DNA of 64,000 nt from Adineta ricciae (Eukaryota; Rotifera; Eurotatoria; Adinetida; Adinetidae), in assembly GCA_905250025.1 (NCBI GenBank), contig CAJNOJ010000297.1:58377-122376 (forward strand), read 5' to 3'. Of this stretch, positions 11,535 through 21,009 are shown piece after piece; the stretch's first letter is position 1; each line of letters starts with the position of its first letter. The notes beneath the pieces are model-generated. The model searched no databases. It was given only the letters and a program-made list of their open reading frames with translations, and was not told where the DNA came from. A program made the position numbers and the translations under genes.

Positions 11535-11782
11535 ACGATGAAAACTGATAAAAATGGGATGATTCACCGATCAGACACAATTTACTACTGATATTTCACT
11601 TAAATTACTGATAAACTCATTAACTCACTGATAAAATGATAAAACTACTGATCAAATTCAATACTCACTGATCATCGATTATTTTACTGACATTTGAACT
11701 TTTTTACTGATTATTTACAATAAATACTGATCAAATTTTACTGACCATTCACAATAAAATACTGACCATTTAATTTGTACCC
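11535..11782. repeat. Right terminal inverted repeat with ACTGATCA array
   Basis: Repeated ACTGATAAA / ACTGATCA / ACTGACCA units in the orientation opposite to the left end; outermost bases GTACCC. Confidence 0.8.
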
Positions 11783-11791
11783 ATTTAGTTT
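11783..11791. repeat. Right target-site duplication of the MULE (ATTTAGTTT)
   Basis: Exact copy of 9177-9185, directly outside the right element end. Confidence 0.85.
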
Positions 11792-12098
11792 CTGCATAGA
11801 TTCCACAATGACTAATAAAAACCCTATCGACTACAACTGAAGTCACACAGTTTCGTCGTCTGAACAATTCATTCAATAAAGATTCCGATGATGACATACA
11901 CCAACTTACTCGAGAGATAAATCAGCATTTTCTGTACTTCTTTCACGTGTCGAACAGTCCTGACGTGAGCAAATACTTTTGTTCTTATAGAGTTGAACAG
12001 GATTTTTAATGAAGCGCAATACATTGTTATCAACAGATCCATATATGTTATATTGATTGGACTGTTGATGAGCGAGAATACTATGACTGGTAAGCCAA
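11783..12098 (-). pseudogene. Host exons upstream of the MULE insertion
   Basis: On the minus strand a frame is open from the N at 12099 to 11910 (QSNQYNIYGSVDNNVLRF..., Cys-containing CSRQDCSTRERS). A 50-bp GTAAGT...TTCAG intron (11909-11860) follows, then an exon from 11859 reading RRNCVTSVVVDRVFISHCGI up to the MULE target site. Splice phase fits, which supports real exons. The element lies inside the second exon. Family not recognised; the Cys spacing suggests a secreted or membrane ectodomain. The 5' end is cut by the assembly joint at 12099. Confidence 0.45.
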
Positions 12099-12099
12099 N
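12099..12099. other. Single-N assembly joint truncating the LRR gene
   Basis: The LRR reading frame on the minus strand stops making sense immediately after this N, so the 3.1-kb block 8998-12098 may not truly adjoin the LRR gene. Confidence 0.55.
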
Positions 12100-13040
12100 T
12101 CATTATGAATTGTTAAACTTTCAAGTGAATGTAATTGATTATTTGATAATACTAAACCATGTAAATGCATACCAAGAAATGCATCAGCTGAAATATGTTT
12201 TATTCGATTCTTTGATAAACCAATATCAAAAACATGTGTTAAATTTGTAAAAATATTTGATTTAATTTCTTCAATTAAATTATCATCTAAATTAATATAA
12301 ATTATGTTTGTGAATTGAACTAAAGATGGTATATCAACTAATTGATTTGATGATAAATCTAATTCAGTTACAAATTGAGAAACGAGGCTTTCAATAAGAG
12401 GATTAATATTTGTTAGAGAACAATTTTGTAAATCAATTTGTTTCCAGTTTAAAGAAGGTGATTCATTTGAAATAAATTGCATTTCTTTTGAATTGAGAAT
12501 TCTAATTTTATCAATATTTGTTTGATTAAATGCTTTTAAATTGAAATTATATGGAAGATTATGAATAGTATTATATTGGATATTATCAATACGAAATTCT
12601 TCACATTTCAATCCACTAAAAGCATTATCAGTAAGTTGAAAATTTCTTGGTGATTGAAATTTAATATGAATTGATGTATTTAGAAAATATTCCCATGGAT
12701 AAAAGATATCTTCTGCTATTTCATCAATTCCATTGGTAAAAGTGAATTCTAATTTTGGAGGTGAAGGAAATGTTAAGGAAAAGTTTGTAAATATAAAAGA
12801 TGTTAAACGTGTGAAATTAATAAAATTAAATGAATATTGTTGATATTTAGGTGGCGAATATGTTGACCAATCGATAAAACTGTCATTACTAGGAGAATTT
12901 TCAATACAAGTCACTGGAGGATGAAAATCTTCGCAATAACATGTAATAAATGAATTATTAAGACATATACTTTGTGATTTTATTAAATTTTTAATTGAAA
13001 TCAGATAAATAATATAGAAAATATTTTTTAATCGAACCAT
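12100..13040 (-). CDS. Leucine-rich-repeat secreted/surface protein, 3' end missing
   Basis: ORF from ATG 13040, about 313 codons to the N at 12099. Residues about 5-22 form a signal peptide, followed by a Cys cluster (SICLNNSFITCYCEDFHPPV) as an LRR N-cap, many N-glycosylation sites (NNS, NFT, NFS, NTS, NLT) and at least four typical LRRs near the end: VTELDLSSNQLVDIPSL, IIYINLDDNLIEEIKSNIF, VFDIGLSKNRIKHISADAF and HGLVLSNNQLHSLESL. The C-terminal cap and membrane anchor are absent because the sequence is cut. The orphan C-terminus at 18480-19034 (LRR C-cap-like, mucin stalk, TM) would fit this kind of protein. Extracellular recognition is likely; the ligand is unknown. Confidence 0.75.
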
Positions 13041-13609
13041 CTTCGTTAAAGTAAAAGAATTCTTTTGTCACCATTCGTTAGATCTTTTACCTTTTATACA
13101 AGGTAAATTTTCTTATCAATTGTCTACTGACAAACATATTTTTTATGCTTTGTAATATGATGTTCTTTGGCTACTATTCGTCATAGATGATGAGTGAAAG
13201 ATATTTTCGATTTGTTTCCATTTATATTTTATTAAACGAGATTTTTCTTAGAAATATCGTTTATGATATGTATTTTCTCATTAATATCTTTTCCAGATAC
13301 ATTTTTTTTACATACTATTCAAGATAAAAAACAAATTCTAAATGAAATCTTTTCTATATTGAAGAGAATACTTCCTATTCCTAAAAGTCACACATCCCTG
13401 CATTGCTTTACACCGATTTCGAAAACGCTACCAAACCATTTACCGTAAAACAATACCGAATATTCGGAATTTCCGCACAAAAACAAATTAAGCTTCATAT
13501 ATTTATTTAAATGTATGACATTTCAAGTTTCTAACTAGAAATCATTGAACTGAAAGAAATCAGATAGATATACACAATAGTTAATCAAGACATGAAAAGA
13601 ATGTTACTA
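13041..13609. other. Intergenic, upstream of the LRR gene
   Basis: AT-rich; an unsupported 61-codon plus-strand ORF at 13263-13448 is probably chance. Should include the LRR gene promoter. Confidence 0.35.
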
Positions 13610-14520
13610 TACCGGTTATCCTTTAGTTTATATGTTAGTCTTCCTGCTTGTTTTCTCTCATCTAACCAAAGTTTATAAGAATCTACACTTCCAAATCCTA
13701 TAGGTGCTCCGATAAAGAATAAATCTTTGAATGCATATATTAATTATTGCAATGTTCTTAATGAAACCGAATCAGAACAGATAAATTCTTTCAATTTTGA
13801 GAAATTCGTACATGATTTAACGTTAATTGATGACGATGACATCACGTCTATATGCTTTAATGACTTGATTTTCTCGAGGCAAGTCGGTGAATAATTATGT
13901 GTTATTTTCAATATTTCAAAGAAGTGTTCATTTTCTAATCGAATGGATATCTGCCTTGAATGATATATAAGTATATCACAAAATAAAATCGGGTTTATTC
14001 TTTCAATAATAATTAATTTTTGAATTGGTGATATATTTAAAAATTCATTTGAGTCATTATAAGCTATATCATCATCGACTTTATGAACAGATAACGGTTG
14101 AATACGATTAAAATGTCGTTGAGAACAACGAAGTGTTCTACTAATTGTATCTAGATGTAATTTGTCGATATTTATTGTATAATTTAAATTTTTCGATATT
14201 CTTTTATGTGTTTGAAAAATAAATTAATTGTTTGTTTTATACAAGGTAAAGTATAGAAAGAGAAGTAATAATTAAATAAATAATCACAATTAATATGCCA
14301 TTTCTTCTCGTTTAACCAATAATTTGTTTTAAATGAATCGATAAAATTCTCATATGGTTTGGGAATTAATCTTTCATCAATTGAGAAAAAGAATGGAAAA
14401 ATTTTTAAACTAATGAATTAGAATGAATTAGTTCGATATATAAACCAAACTCTTGTTTTCAAAATTTCTTCACTTTGGACAAAACCAAATGATTGCTTTT
14501 TCTTTCTTAACGACCGTAAG
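13610..14520 (-). pseudogene. F-box/LRR-like family pseudogene, plus a second relic at its 3' end
   Basis: From about 14420 the minus strand reads SIDERLIPKPYENFIDSF, TNYWLNEKKWHINCDYLFN and YYFSFYTLPCIKQTINLF, closely paralleling FNTPFWITERQWFVRCEWVM...FCLYTLPYSF of the F-box protein at 51239-53086. A one-base shift near 14190 is needed to continue into the next long stretch (NLNYTINIDKLHLDTISRTL ... LKHIDVMSSSSINVKSCTNF). A TAA lies near 13745, after which a different-looking piece (IGAPIGFGSVDSYKLWLDER) follows; it is weakly reminiscent of a TLDc domain. There is no start and no F-box, so it is dead. Confidence 0.6.
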
Positions 14521-14738
14521 AAATACAAGAAAAATAACTGGCAAATATATTGAGTCACAAAAAAATACATGTGATGTGTTATGAAGATTTGTTAGAAATT
14601 GTATGCATTTCGACTATTAAACAAATTTCTCATGAATTTTTTTATACAGTGTGGTGCATAATTGTAAGACCACTTGTTTTATCAATAAGATAAATCAAAT
14701 AAATGTGATATTTAGTCAGTTAGTACAGTGGAGAACAA

Positions 14739-14760
14739 GAATATATATATATATATATAA
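14739..14760. repeat. (TA)n microsatellite
   Basis: About nine TA units between the Tc1 end repeats. Confidence 0.8.
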
Positions 14761-14924
14761 TTTTCGAGCGCATATCCTTTAACTTTCCTCTATATATAGG
14801 AATTTCTTTATTTCGTTGGTGCGTAAATATAAGACCACATAACATGTTTGCCATAACACTTTTTTTCTCCGCGACATTTTCGTAAACTTACACACTAAAT
14901 TGACGCTTAGATACGAATAAAGAT

Positions 14925-15578
14925 ATGCCGAAAGCAATACAACTGACTGAAGACGAGAAAAGACGTATTCTAGACTTACACAAGCAAAACTATTCACATC
15001 GAGAAATCGCAAAGAAAATCAATCGATCCAAAACCGTGGTAATAAATTTTTCGAAAGATCCACTCAAATATGGATCAAGAAAACGAACTGGTCGTAGAAG
15101 AAAAGTCGACGAACACACCAAACGGCATATTTTAAGAGCTGCTAGTAAAAAGTCAATATCTTGTACCGATATTATTCACGATTTAAATTCGAAACTGTCA
15201 AGGTGGACAATAAATCGGGTTATCAAAAAGTCAAAAATGTTGAAAAAAGAGAAAAAGAAACGTTCTCCACTTTTAACAAAGTCACACAAAGAATTACAAT
15301 TACAATGGGCTAAAGATCATATGAGCTGGAATAAAGAATGGCGTAAAGTTGTGTGATCGAACGAGAAGAAATTTAATTTGGATGGTCCTGATGGCTTTTC
15401 TTACTACTGGCATGATCTGCGTAAGGAGGAAGAAATTTTTTCAACTCGGGCTCAAAGTGGTGGAAGTGTTATGATTGGGGCGGTAAAAGCTCAATATGTT
15501 TTGTAGATCGGCGGATGGATTCAAAGGAGTATCGAGAGGTGCTAAAGAATCATCTAGTAGACATTGGTGCCAGATTGA
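14925..15578 (+). pseudogene. Tc1 transposase N-terminal half, inactive
   Basis: The first 143 codons (14925-15356) are intact: a helix-turn-helix (LTEDEKRRILDLHKQNYSHR, EIAKKINRSKTVV), a GRKR-like GSRKRTGRRRKVD linker, a second HTH (SISCTDIIHDLNSKLSRWTI) and the pre-catalytic WAKDHMSWNKEWRKV. A TGA follows where the family has V(I)FSDE; the next codons read SNEKKFNLDGPDG, so the first catalytic Asp is Asn. A gap of about 15 bp and a frame change occur after VMIGA near 15480, compared with the other copy. The remaining part (FVDRRMDSKEYREVLKNHLV) ends in TGA at about 15580. Confidence 0.85.
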
Positions 15579-15654
15579 TTTGACACAAGGCATTTGGCAT
15601 GGTCACGCGTCTAAAACATCTGCTGAAAAGTATTCCATATGCAATATATATGGA

Positions 15655-16461
15655 AGATCGAAATCTGTGATTGAAGAACGTATCAGAGTAATCGAAAAAC
15701 ATTTACAACAAGCACAAGATGCTATTACACAGTTTGAACAAAATCATGATTGTTTAAGCGTATTGAAAGAATTAAACACAAGTATTTATCAATTAGTTCA
15801 AGAAAAACAACAAGTTGTAAAGGATAAATTCGAATATCAAAGAAAAATGCTACTTTTGGATGCAACTGACTATCAATTACTTCAAAATTTCATTGATATT
15901 GAACCAAACAGGAGACATGTGAGCATATCAACTATAATATTTACTCTGATAATATCATATATCTCTCATTTGAATTTATTACAGATCACATGGACAAGAC
16001 ATATATGGAAAGCAACAAAGGATCAGCTGATAATAGAAGAAGATATTGCTTTGTTACAAAATCGTCTTCTATCTACAACATTAATACCAACATCTGATTT
16101 GCTTCATAAAATCATAAATAATATTAATACAAATATTCAAAAACTCAATAATCCATCACCCGACTCAACAACAACTTATACTTCATCAAACAGCATTAAA
16201 ACACTGATAACTTTGAAGAAAGATATTATTCAAGAAGCTATCTTTATTCATCAGAAAGAACATGAACAAATCCAAACAATTATACAAAAAGAACAGAACA
16301 AGTTTTTCGTTCAAAATAGATATATGGAAACAACATCTGAATACCAGAAACGTGTGAATGCAGCTATCGAAAATGGTCGACAACATATGATTGAATATGC
16401 AAATTATATACAACAATTCCGTTTGTCAACATCATTCAATCCAACAGATCACCAACCATGA
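15655..16461 (+). CDS. Coiled-coil protein ORF, possibly first ORF of a retroelement
   Basis: Open from within the Tc1 debris to 16461; the gene-like part starts near 15655 (SKSVIEERIRVIEKHLQQAQ). It is Gln/Glu/Lys-rich and strongly helical with coiled-coil heptads (residues 1-80 and again IQEAIFIHQKEHEQIQTIIQ). A likely 66-bp intron (15919-15984, GTGAGC...TTACAG) is in phase, so the frame reads through either way. The stop TGA overlaps the ATG of the next ORF as ATGA (16458-16461), an arrangement more typical of retroelements or viruses than of metazoan genes. No start codon or upstream exon is certain. Function unknown. Confidence 0.45.
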   Translation, partial: RSKSVIEERIRVIEKHLQQAQDAITQFEQNHDCLSVLKELNTSIYQLVQEKQQVVKDKFEYQRKMLLLDATDYQLLQNFIDIEPNRRHVSISTIIFTLIISYISHLNLLQITWTRHIWKATKDQLIIEEDIALLQNRLLSTTLIPTSDLLHKIINNINTNIQKLNNPSPDSTTTYTSSNSIKTLITLKKDIIQEAIFIHQKEHEQIQTIIQKEQNKFFVQNRYMETTSEYQKRVNAAIENGRQHMIEYANYIQQFRLSTSFNPTDHQP

Positions 16462-16580
16462 GCAAACGATCCGTAGAAATAACTTCAAATGATAATACAA
16501 CTAAACTTTCTTCTAAATACAACTTATTTCATTACATTCACCCAAAGCTTTCAACCATTTCCAACACTGAACTAAGATAA
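16458..16580 (+). pseudogene. Short ORF overlapping the coiled-coil stop (ATGA)
   Basis: ATG inside the ATGA overlap; 40 codons (MSKRSVEITSNDNTTKLSSK...), then TAA. A polypyrimidine tract and AG (about 16603-16618) and further His/Ser/Thr-rich open sequence follow, so this may be the start of a spliced or decayed second ORF. Not recognised. Confidence 0.25.
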
Positions 16581-17279
16581 GCACACAACATAATAAAATT
16601 CTTCTCTTCTTCTAGATTTCTCACCACGGTAACTAAACACAATTGAATGCATCGAACTGTTCATTACTCAAACGAATCCCGCCAAGTACCAACGGCAATA
16701 TACATCAACACACGAATCTTCCAATCTATCATACACTAAGATCCTCAACAATTACTCATCATAACATCTCGACCGTCAACCACAAACAAATTTCTTCCCA
16801 TCTTACCCTTCAAAAAGCCTATACAGTAAGCGACTACTCATTTGGGAATTTTTTAATCATTTCAATTGATTTCGTTTTTGATGCTATTATTTTGATCTTT
16901 TTTAAGTTTTAATCCATTTGAAAACGAACTGGAACAGGTCCGAAACCGATCATCGTAGTTATATCGCAATCACGCTGCTAACGTCTAAATTACTATTAGA
17001 AGTTGAATTTGCAGTTTTGGAGCTGTTTTGGCTTTGAAAATGTGATTTTTTGATTTTTAACAGAGTAATTGTTCATTTGAGATGATTTTTAGGGATTAGA
17101 TTTGATTTCTATTGAATTTGATCCCTGGAGATTGTTTTTTATGAATAGATGCCATTTGATATGTCTCTAACAAAGACGAAACTAGTCATGTCAGCTTGCA
17201 CTCACACCCTCAGGATTTGTTGATAAGTTATTTTATTTTAAAATCTATTTTAATAAACTAGAAATCTCTCAATTACTAA
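16581..17279. other. No supported gene
   Basis: 16643-16912 is open for 89 codons but low-complexity (His, Ser, Thr, Asn). An isolated CACACCCTCAGGAT at about 17206 resembles the MITE end at 53722-53738. Confidence 0.35.
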
Positions 17280-18060
17280 AGGTTCAAGTGGTTGTGGTAA
17301 ATCAACAATGGCACAACTACTTGAACGATTTTATGATCCTAATCAAGGACATGTGTTATTAAATTTTTGTTTCAGAGATATTGCATACGAGACATGCTGT
17401 TCTTTTTTAGTTAATCGGTGGTCATGATATACTAGCATTGAATTTATCATGGTTACGCTCACAAATTGGTCGGGTTAATCAAGAAACAACACTTGTTTTA
17501 GGTCTTTCAATTGCAGAAAACATGTCATATGGTTGTTTACCAGGTACATTTCAACAAACAGATATTATTGATGCAGCTAGACGAGCTCATTGTCATAATT
17601 TTATTGAATTATTACCACAGGTATGTTTCGTTTTTTTTTCTCAACAAATTATTGCAATAATAAAATTAATAATACGATTATGGTGCACTTGTGGCTTTGA
17701 ATGGTACTTCATTTTTATCGGGAGGTCAAAAACAACGTATTGTAATTGCTCGAACACTCTTTCGTAAACCAAAAATTTTATTACTTGCTGAAGTAACAAG
17801 TAATTATATGATTTTTTAATTTTAAGAAGAAATTTTGACCTGTCTCTCGATTTTAGTTAGTCGAAGAATCATTCAGTGCTGCAAGACAAGATGATTAATC
17901 ACGTACTGTGATTATTGATGCTCATCGTCTTTCAACTATTCAATCATGTGATTATATTTGTGTTCTTAATCCGAATGGGTATCTATTAGAAATTGGTACA
18001 CATAGAGAATTATTGGAACGTCGAAATGCATATTATCGATTTGTACAAGATCACATTTGA
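17280..18060 (+). pseudogene. ABCB-type transporter, C-terminal nucleotide-binding domain relic
   Basis: Begins at Walker A ([20 protein letters not shown]), continues after a frame break with LNLSWLRSQIGRVNQETTLV (Q-loop) and ENMSYGCLPG. An intron starting GTATGT follows, then [20 protein letters not shown] (ABC signature), [10 protein letters not shown] (Walker B, but the catalytic DE is AE) and AHRLSTI (H-loop), ending EIGTHRELLERRNAYYRFVQ and TGA at about 18060. A TGA near 17898 and the shift near 17400 break the frame. All membrane segments are missing. It resembles the second half of a P-glycoprotein-like full transporter. Confidence 0.8.
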
Positions 18061-18479
18061 GATAAAAACTCTTTTCATTTTTATTTTCTTTCAGTATACA
18101 AATGATAATAAATCGAAAAAAAAGATTTTCTCTCACATATTGGCTAATAATAATAATAATTAGCTTAAAAGCTGTTTTTATGAAGGAGATTTATTTAATG
18201 AAAAAGTTTTTAGCTTTACATTGATCTCATTTATCTACATTTCAGATAAGTTCAAAAATTTATTTAATAATTTGTTATATTGAATGGGATGCTTAGCTGA
18301 TAGAATAAAAGAACGATCGTTATATTCTTTCTCTTCGTTAGCTTTTTCTCATCAAGACAATTAACGTATCAGTTTCAAATGTATAAAAATAAATTAATAA
18401 AAGAAGATGTCTATGCAAAAATTTATTTGAAAGAATCAATTCGATAAAACAATTATTTTTTAACAAATTTATTTTTAAA
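18061..18479. other. AT-rich spacer
   Basis: No coding frame or RNA seen between the ABC relic and the downstream minus-strand gene. Confidence 0.4.
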
Positions 18480-19040
18480 TCATTCTTGTAACTCAATTCT
18501 CTCCGATGATTTGTTTACTTTTCGCCTTTTAACAATACAAATAACAGCCACAAATAAACCAATAATAATAATTGTTAAAGGAATCATTATTCCTAATATT
18601 ATTTTCCATTTATGATCATCTTTTACCATTGCTGATGTTGTCAAACTTGATGTTGATGGTTGTTTCGTTGTTAGTGTTAACATAGTCGTTATCTGTGCTG
18701 TACTCCTCTCAGTTGAGAAAGTTGTGCTTGGTAATGATGATTCAGTTGAAGGAATAGTTGTAGTTAATAAGGACGAAGTTGATTGAGTTGATACTAAAGT
18801 TGTAGTACTTGTCAAATTTAAACAATATGAATCAATGTTCATGCATTGTTGAGTTAATTCATCTACAATCGATTGATTAGATAAACAAGATGGATATCCA
18901 TTAAGTATCTTTTTAAACATAAATACAAAACAATTACATGGATGATCTTTGTCAATATATAGATATATTGGTTTGAATATTTGAAATAATGGCTTTGCAA
19001 AACAATAATCATCATTATTAAATTGAATAATCAAATAAAA
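18480..19040 (-). CDS. C-terminus of a mucin-stalked type I membrane protein, probably LRR-type
   Basis: Open from the gap at 19041 to the stop at 18480 (about 184 codons). The order is: a Cys-containing block (YIDKDHPCNCFVFMFKKI ... PSCLSNQS ... TQQCMNIDSYC) that resembles an LRR C-terminal cap; a Ser/Thr-rich stalk of about 70 residues; one transmembrane helix (IILGIMIPLTIIIIGLFVAV); a stop-transfer KRRK; and a short cytosolic tail. The Met at 19034 is not a credible start because the fold begins mid-domain. The 5' part lies in the N gap. The layout complements the truncated LRR protein at 12100-13040, but the order on the scaffold is wrong for one gene. Confidence 0.65.
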   Translation of the reverse strand, partial: FYLIIQFNNDDYCFAKPLFQIFKPIYLYIDKDHPCNCFVFMFKKILNGYPSCLSNQSIVDELTQQCMNIDSYCLNLTSTTTLVSTQSTSSLLTTTIPSTESSLPSTTFSTERSTAQITTMLTLTTKQPSTSSLTTSAMVKDDHKWKIILGIMIPLTIIIIGLFVAVICIVKRRKVNKSSERIELQE

Positions 19041-19130
19041 NNNNNNNNNNNNNNNNNNNNNNNNNNNNNNNNNNNNNNNNNNNNNNNNNNNNNNNNNNNN
19101 NNNNNNNNNNNNNNNNNNNNNNNNNNNNNN
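19041..19130. other. 90-bp run of N (assembly gap)
   Basis: Unsequenced scaffold gap between the mucin-stalk gene and the right Tc1 half. Confidence 0.95.
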
Positions 19131-19620
19131 GAAGAAATTTAATTTGGATGGTCCTGATGGCTTTTCTTACTACTGGCATGATCTGCGTAAGGAGGAAGAA
19201 ATTTTTTCAACTCGGGCACAAGGTGGGGGCAGTGTTATGATTGGGGCATCCTTTGGTTGAGGTGGTAAAAGCTCAATATGTTTTGTAGATGGGCGGAGAT
19301 CTGCTTGGATTTTTCAGCAAGATAATGTTCCTGTTCATCGGGCGAAGGTCAACGTTACTTGGTTCAAGTCTAAGAAAATCAATGTTTTGCCCTGGCCATC
19401 ATTATCCTCTGACTTCCACCCAATCGGAAATTTATGGGGAATATTGGCAAGAAAGGTTTTTGCTGAAGGGAAACAATTTAGAACCAAAGAGCAGTTAAAA
19501 ACTGCTATATTAAAATCATGGGAAGAAATAAGTATTGATCAGCTTTGGGGTTTAGTCAATGCGATGCCAGAAAGATTATTTGAAGTTAATAAGTTAAATG
19601 GAGCAAAAACTAAATATTGA
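19131..19620 (+). pseudogene. Tc1 transposase C-terminal half, inactive
   Basis: Reads KKFNLDGPDGFSYYWHDLRK ... GGGSVMIGASFG, then TGA, GGKSSICFVDG, a deletion, and IFQQDNVPVHRAKV with the second catalytic Asp. Next comes LPWPSLSSDFHPIGNLWGIL, where the family has NPIENLWG, so the third catalytic residue Glu is Gly. The C-terminus TKEQLKTAILKSWEEISIDQ ... MPERLFEV is intact to TGA at 19620. With the stop and the missing Glu it cannot be active. Confidence 0.85.
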
Positions 19621-19845
19621 TTGTTATTTTTGTTCTTATTTTTGTACTTTTTTTACTGTGTTCTTATACATTTGCACCATGAAAAGCTATGAAAAGTTCA
19701 GAGTAGATGAAAAAGAAGCAATATACTGCTGAAAATTTAGCAGCTGGATAGTGGCCTAATAGTCGCTCTAATTTCAAATAATTAGCTTCATCTGATTCTC
19801 CTAAGCGCTAAAACTAGCGGTCTTATAATTATGCACCCCACCGTA
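19131..19845 (+). mobile_element. Right half of a Tc1-type transposon
   Basis: Runs from the gap to an end at 19843 followed by TA. The reverse complement of the end (CGGTGGGGTGCATAATTATA) matches the left end at 14647. An inner copy of the motif lies near 19655-19677. The first 130 bases repeat 15365-15500 of the left half, and this half lacks a segment the left half has, so the halves come from two copies rather than one element split in two. Confidence 0.75.
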
Positions 19846-19871
19846 TTTTATTAAGGAAAAAGAAAGTCTTT

Positions 19872-20966
19872 TTAAACCAACGGATAAAGAGCTGATGTAG
19901 CAATTCCACATTGATTTTGTTTATTTCGACTCATAAGTATATAACCACGAATTCCCCAACTAGCTGCCCATGAATTTTTCACAATGTAATAATCTTTACC
20001 ATTTAATGTTCCATATCCAACTGCTAAAACAGCATGGTCAAGTCTTTTTGTTGAACAATTAGGCTCGTCATAAACTCCACTTGAATAAAATTGAAATGAA
20101 CCTTGTGAAGCATCAATTGAAACTGCTATCGGACCAATTGTGGCAATAGCAGCTTGAAGATCTGTTTCATTATGTTTTTTTATTCGAGTATATCCTGTAA
20201 TTGTGGCAGCAACATGTATTTTATTAAATTGGCATATATCACGTTCAGCCCAATATGGATAAGAATTTTCATCCGAAATTCCATGATGCATTTTAATATA
20301 ATCATAAGCAAGATCTTGATTACCACCATTACATCCGAAATTAAGTAATGAACAATCAACTAAATTCTGTTCAGAAAGTGGAATAAGTTGTGATGTTTTT
20401 GCAAAATGTTGTCCTTCAAGTGCACCTGTTGTTGAAAAAGCCCAACATGAACCGCATTGACCTTGATCTTTCACATATGTTACATAACCTTTTGTACGCC
20501 AATCTATTTATTTGAGATGTAAAGATATACATCAAAACAAAAGAAAAGAAAGCTAACTTACCAACATCGTCTGGTAAAACAAAATCTTCTGGTGCTGAAA
20601 ATATTTGTGAATTACTTTCATCTTTTGAGGACATTTCATATCCATTCATTTGTTTACGAAATTCTTCATTATTTAAATCACCAAATTGATTCATTGCAAG
20701 TGTATAACTATGAAGTCCCAAATCGACTTCAAGGTTATGTTTATTTATCATTACTACATTTTCTTCCCAGATTTGACGACTATAGGATTGCAATTACCTT
20801 AATTTGTTTATTTCATTTAAAAAAAATTAACAAACCGATTTATTTCTTCTTCATTGGAGGAATATCGTTTTTTAAAAACACGTTTAAATAAAGACCAAGA
20901 TTCATTCGATGTTGGGAAACAATGTCCACTGATAAGAAACGCACATAACAAAATAAAAGCTTTCAT
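19872..20966 (-). CDS. Cathepsin L-like cysteine protease (C1A)
   Basis: Three exons, 20966-20836, 20779-20562 and 20503-19872, joined by 56- and 58-bp introns in phase, giving 326 aa, the usual length of a cathepsin L zymogen. Signal peptide MKAFILLCAFLISGHC; I29 inhibitor propeptide (about residues 24-85, SWSLFKRVFKKRYSSNEEE, then LAMNQFGDLNNEEFRKQMNG); mature domain from about 115. Oxyanion Gln130, catalytic Cys136 (QGQCGSCWAF), His273 (LDHAVLAVGYG) and Asn293 (VKNSWAASWG) are all present, as is GCNGG. The protein should be an active lysosomal or secreted digestive endopeptidase. A TATATAAA lies about 37 bp before the ATG. The first exon is needed to obtain the true start. Confidence 0.95.
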
Positions 20967-21001
20967 TGTCGATGTATGTTAGAATAATCACAATGATATC
21001 A

Positions 21002-21009
21002 TTTATATA
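21002..21009 (-). promoter_or_regulatory. TATA box of the cathepsin gene
   Basis: TATATAAA on the minus strand about 36 bp upstream of the start codon at 20966; the short distance implies a very short 5' leader. Confidence 0.5.

Larger units (their letters stand above)
9186..11782 (-). mobile_element. Complete Mutator-like (MULE) DNA transposon
   Basis: A 2,597-bp element with one intact transposase on the minus strand. The outer ends are inverted: GGGTCCTATTTAATTGGTCAG on the left and the reverse complement GGGTACAAATTAAATGGTCAG on the right, continuing into a shared TATTTTATTGTGAATGGTCA block. Both ends, about 230 bp on the left (9186-9415) and 250 bp on the right (11535-11782), are built from many short TGATCAGT / GGTCAGTA units spaced roughly every 20-30 bp, in inverted orientation to each other. 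Such arrays could be multiple transposase-binding sites. A perfect 9-bp target duplication and an uninterrupted ORF indicate a recent insertion and possibly a live element. Confidence 0.9.
14645..15580 (+). mobile_element. Left half of a Tc1-type transposon
   Basis: Starts after a TA (14645-14646) with CAGTGTGGTGCATAATTGTAAGACC, which matches in reverse the end at 19843. A second, internal copy of the motif (GGTGCGTAAATATAAGACCAC) lies at 14818-14839, giving the IR/DR arrangement known from some Tc1 elements. The transposase is broken (next entry), and homology ends near 15580, before the second catalytic Asp. Confidence 0.8.
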
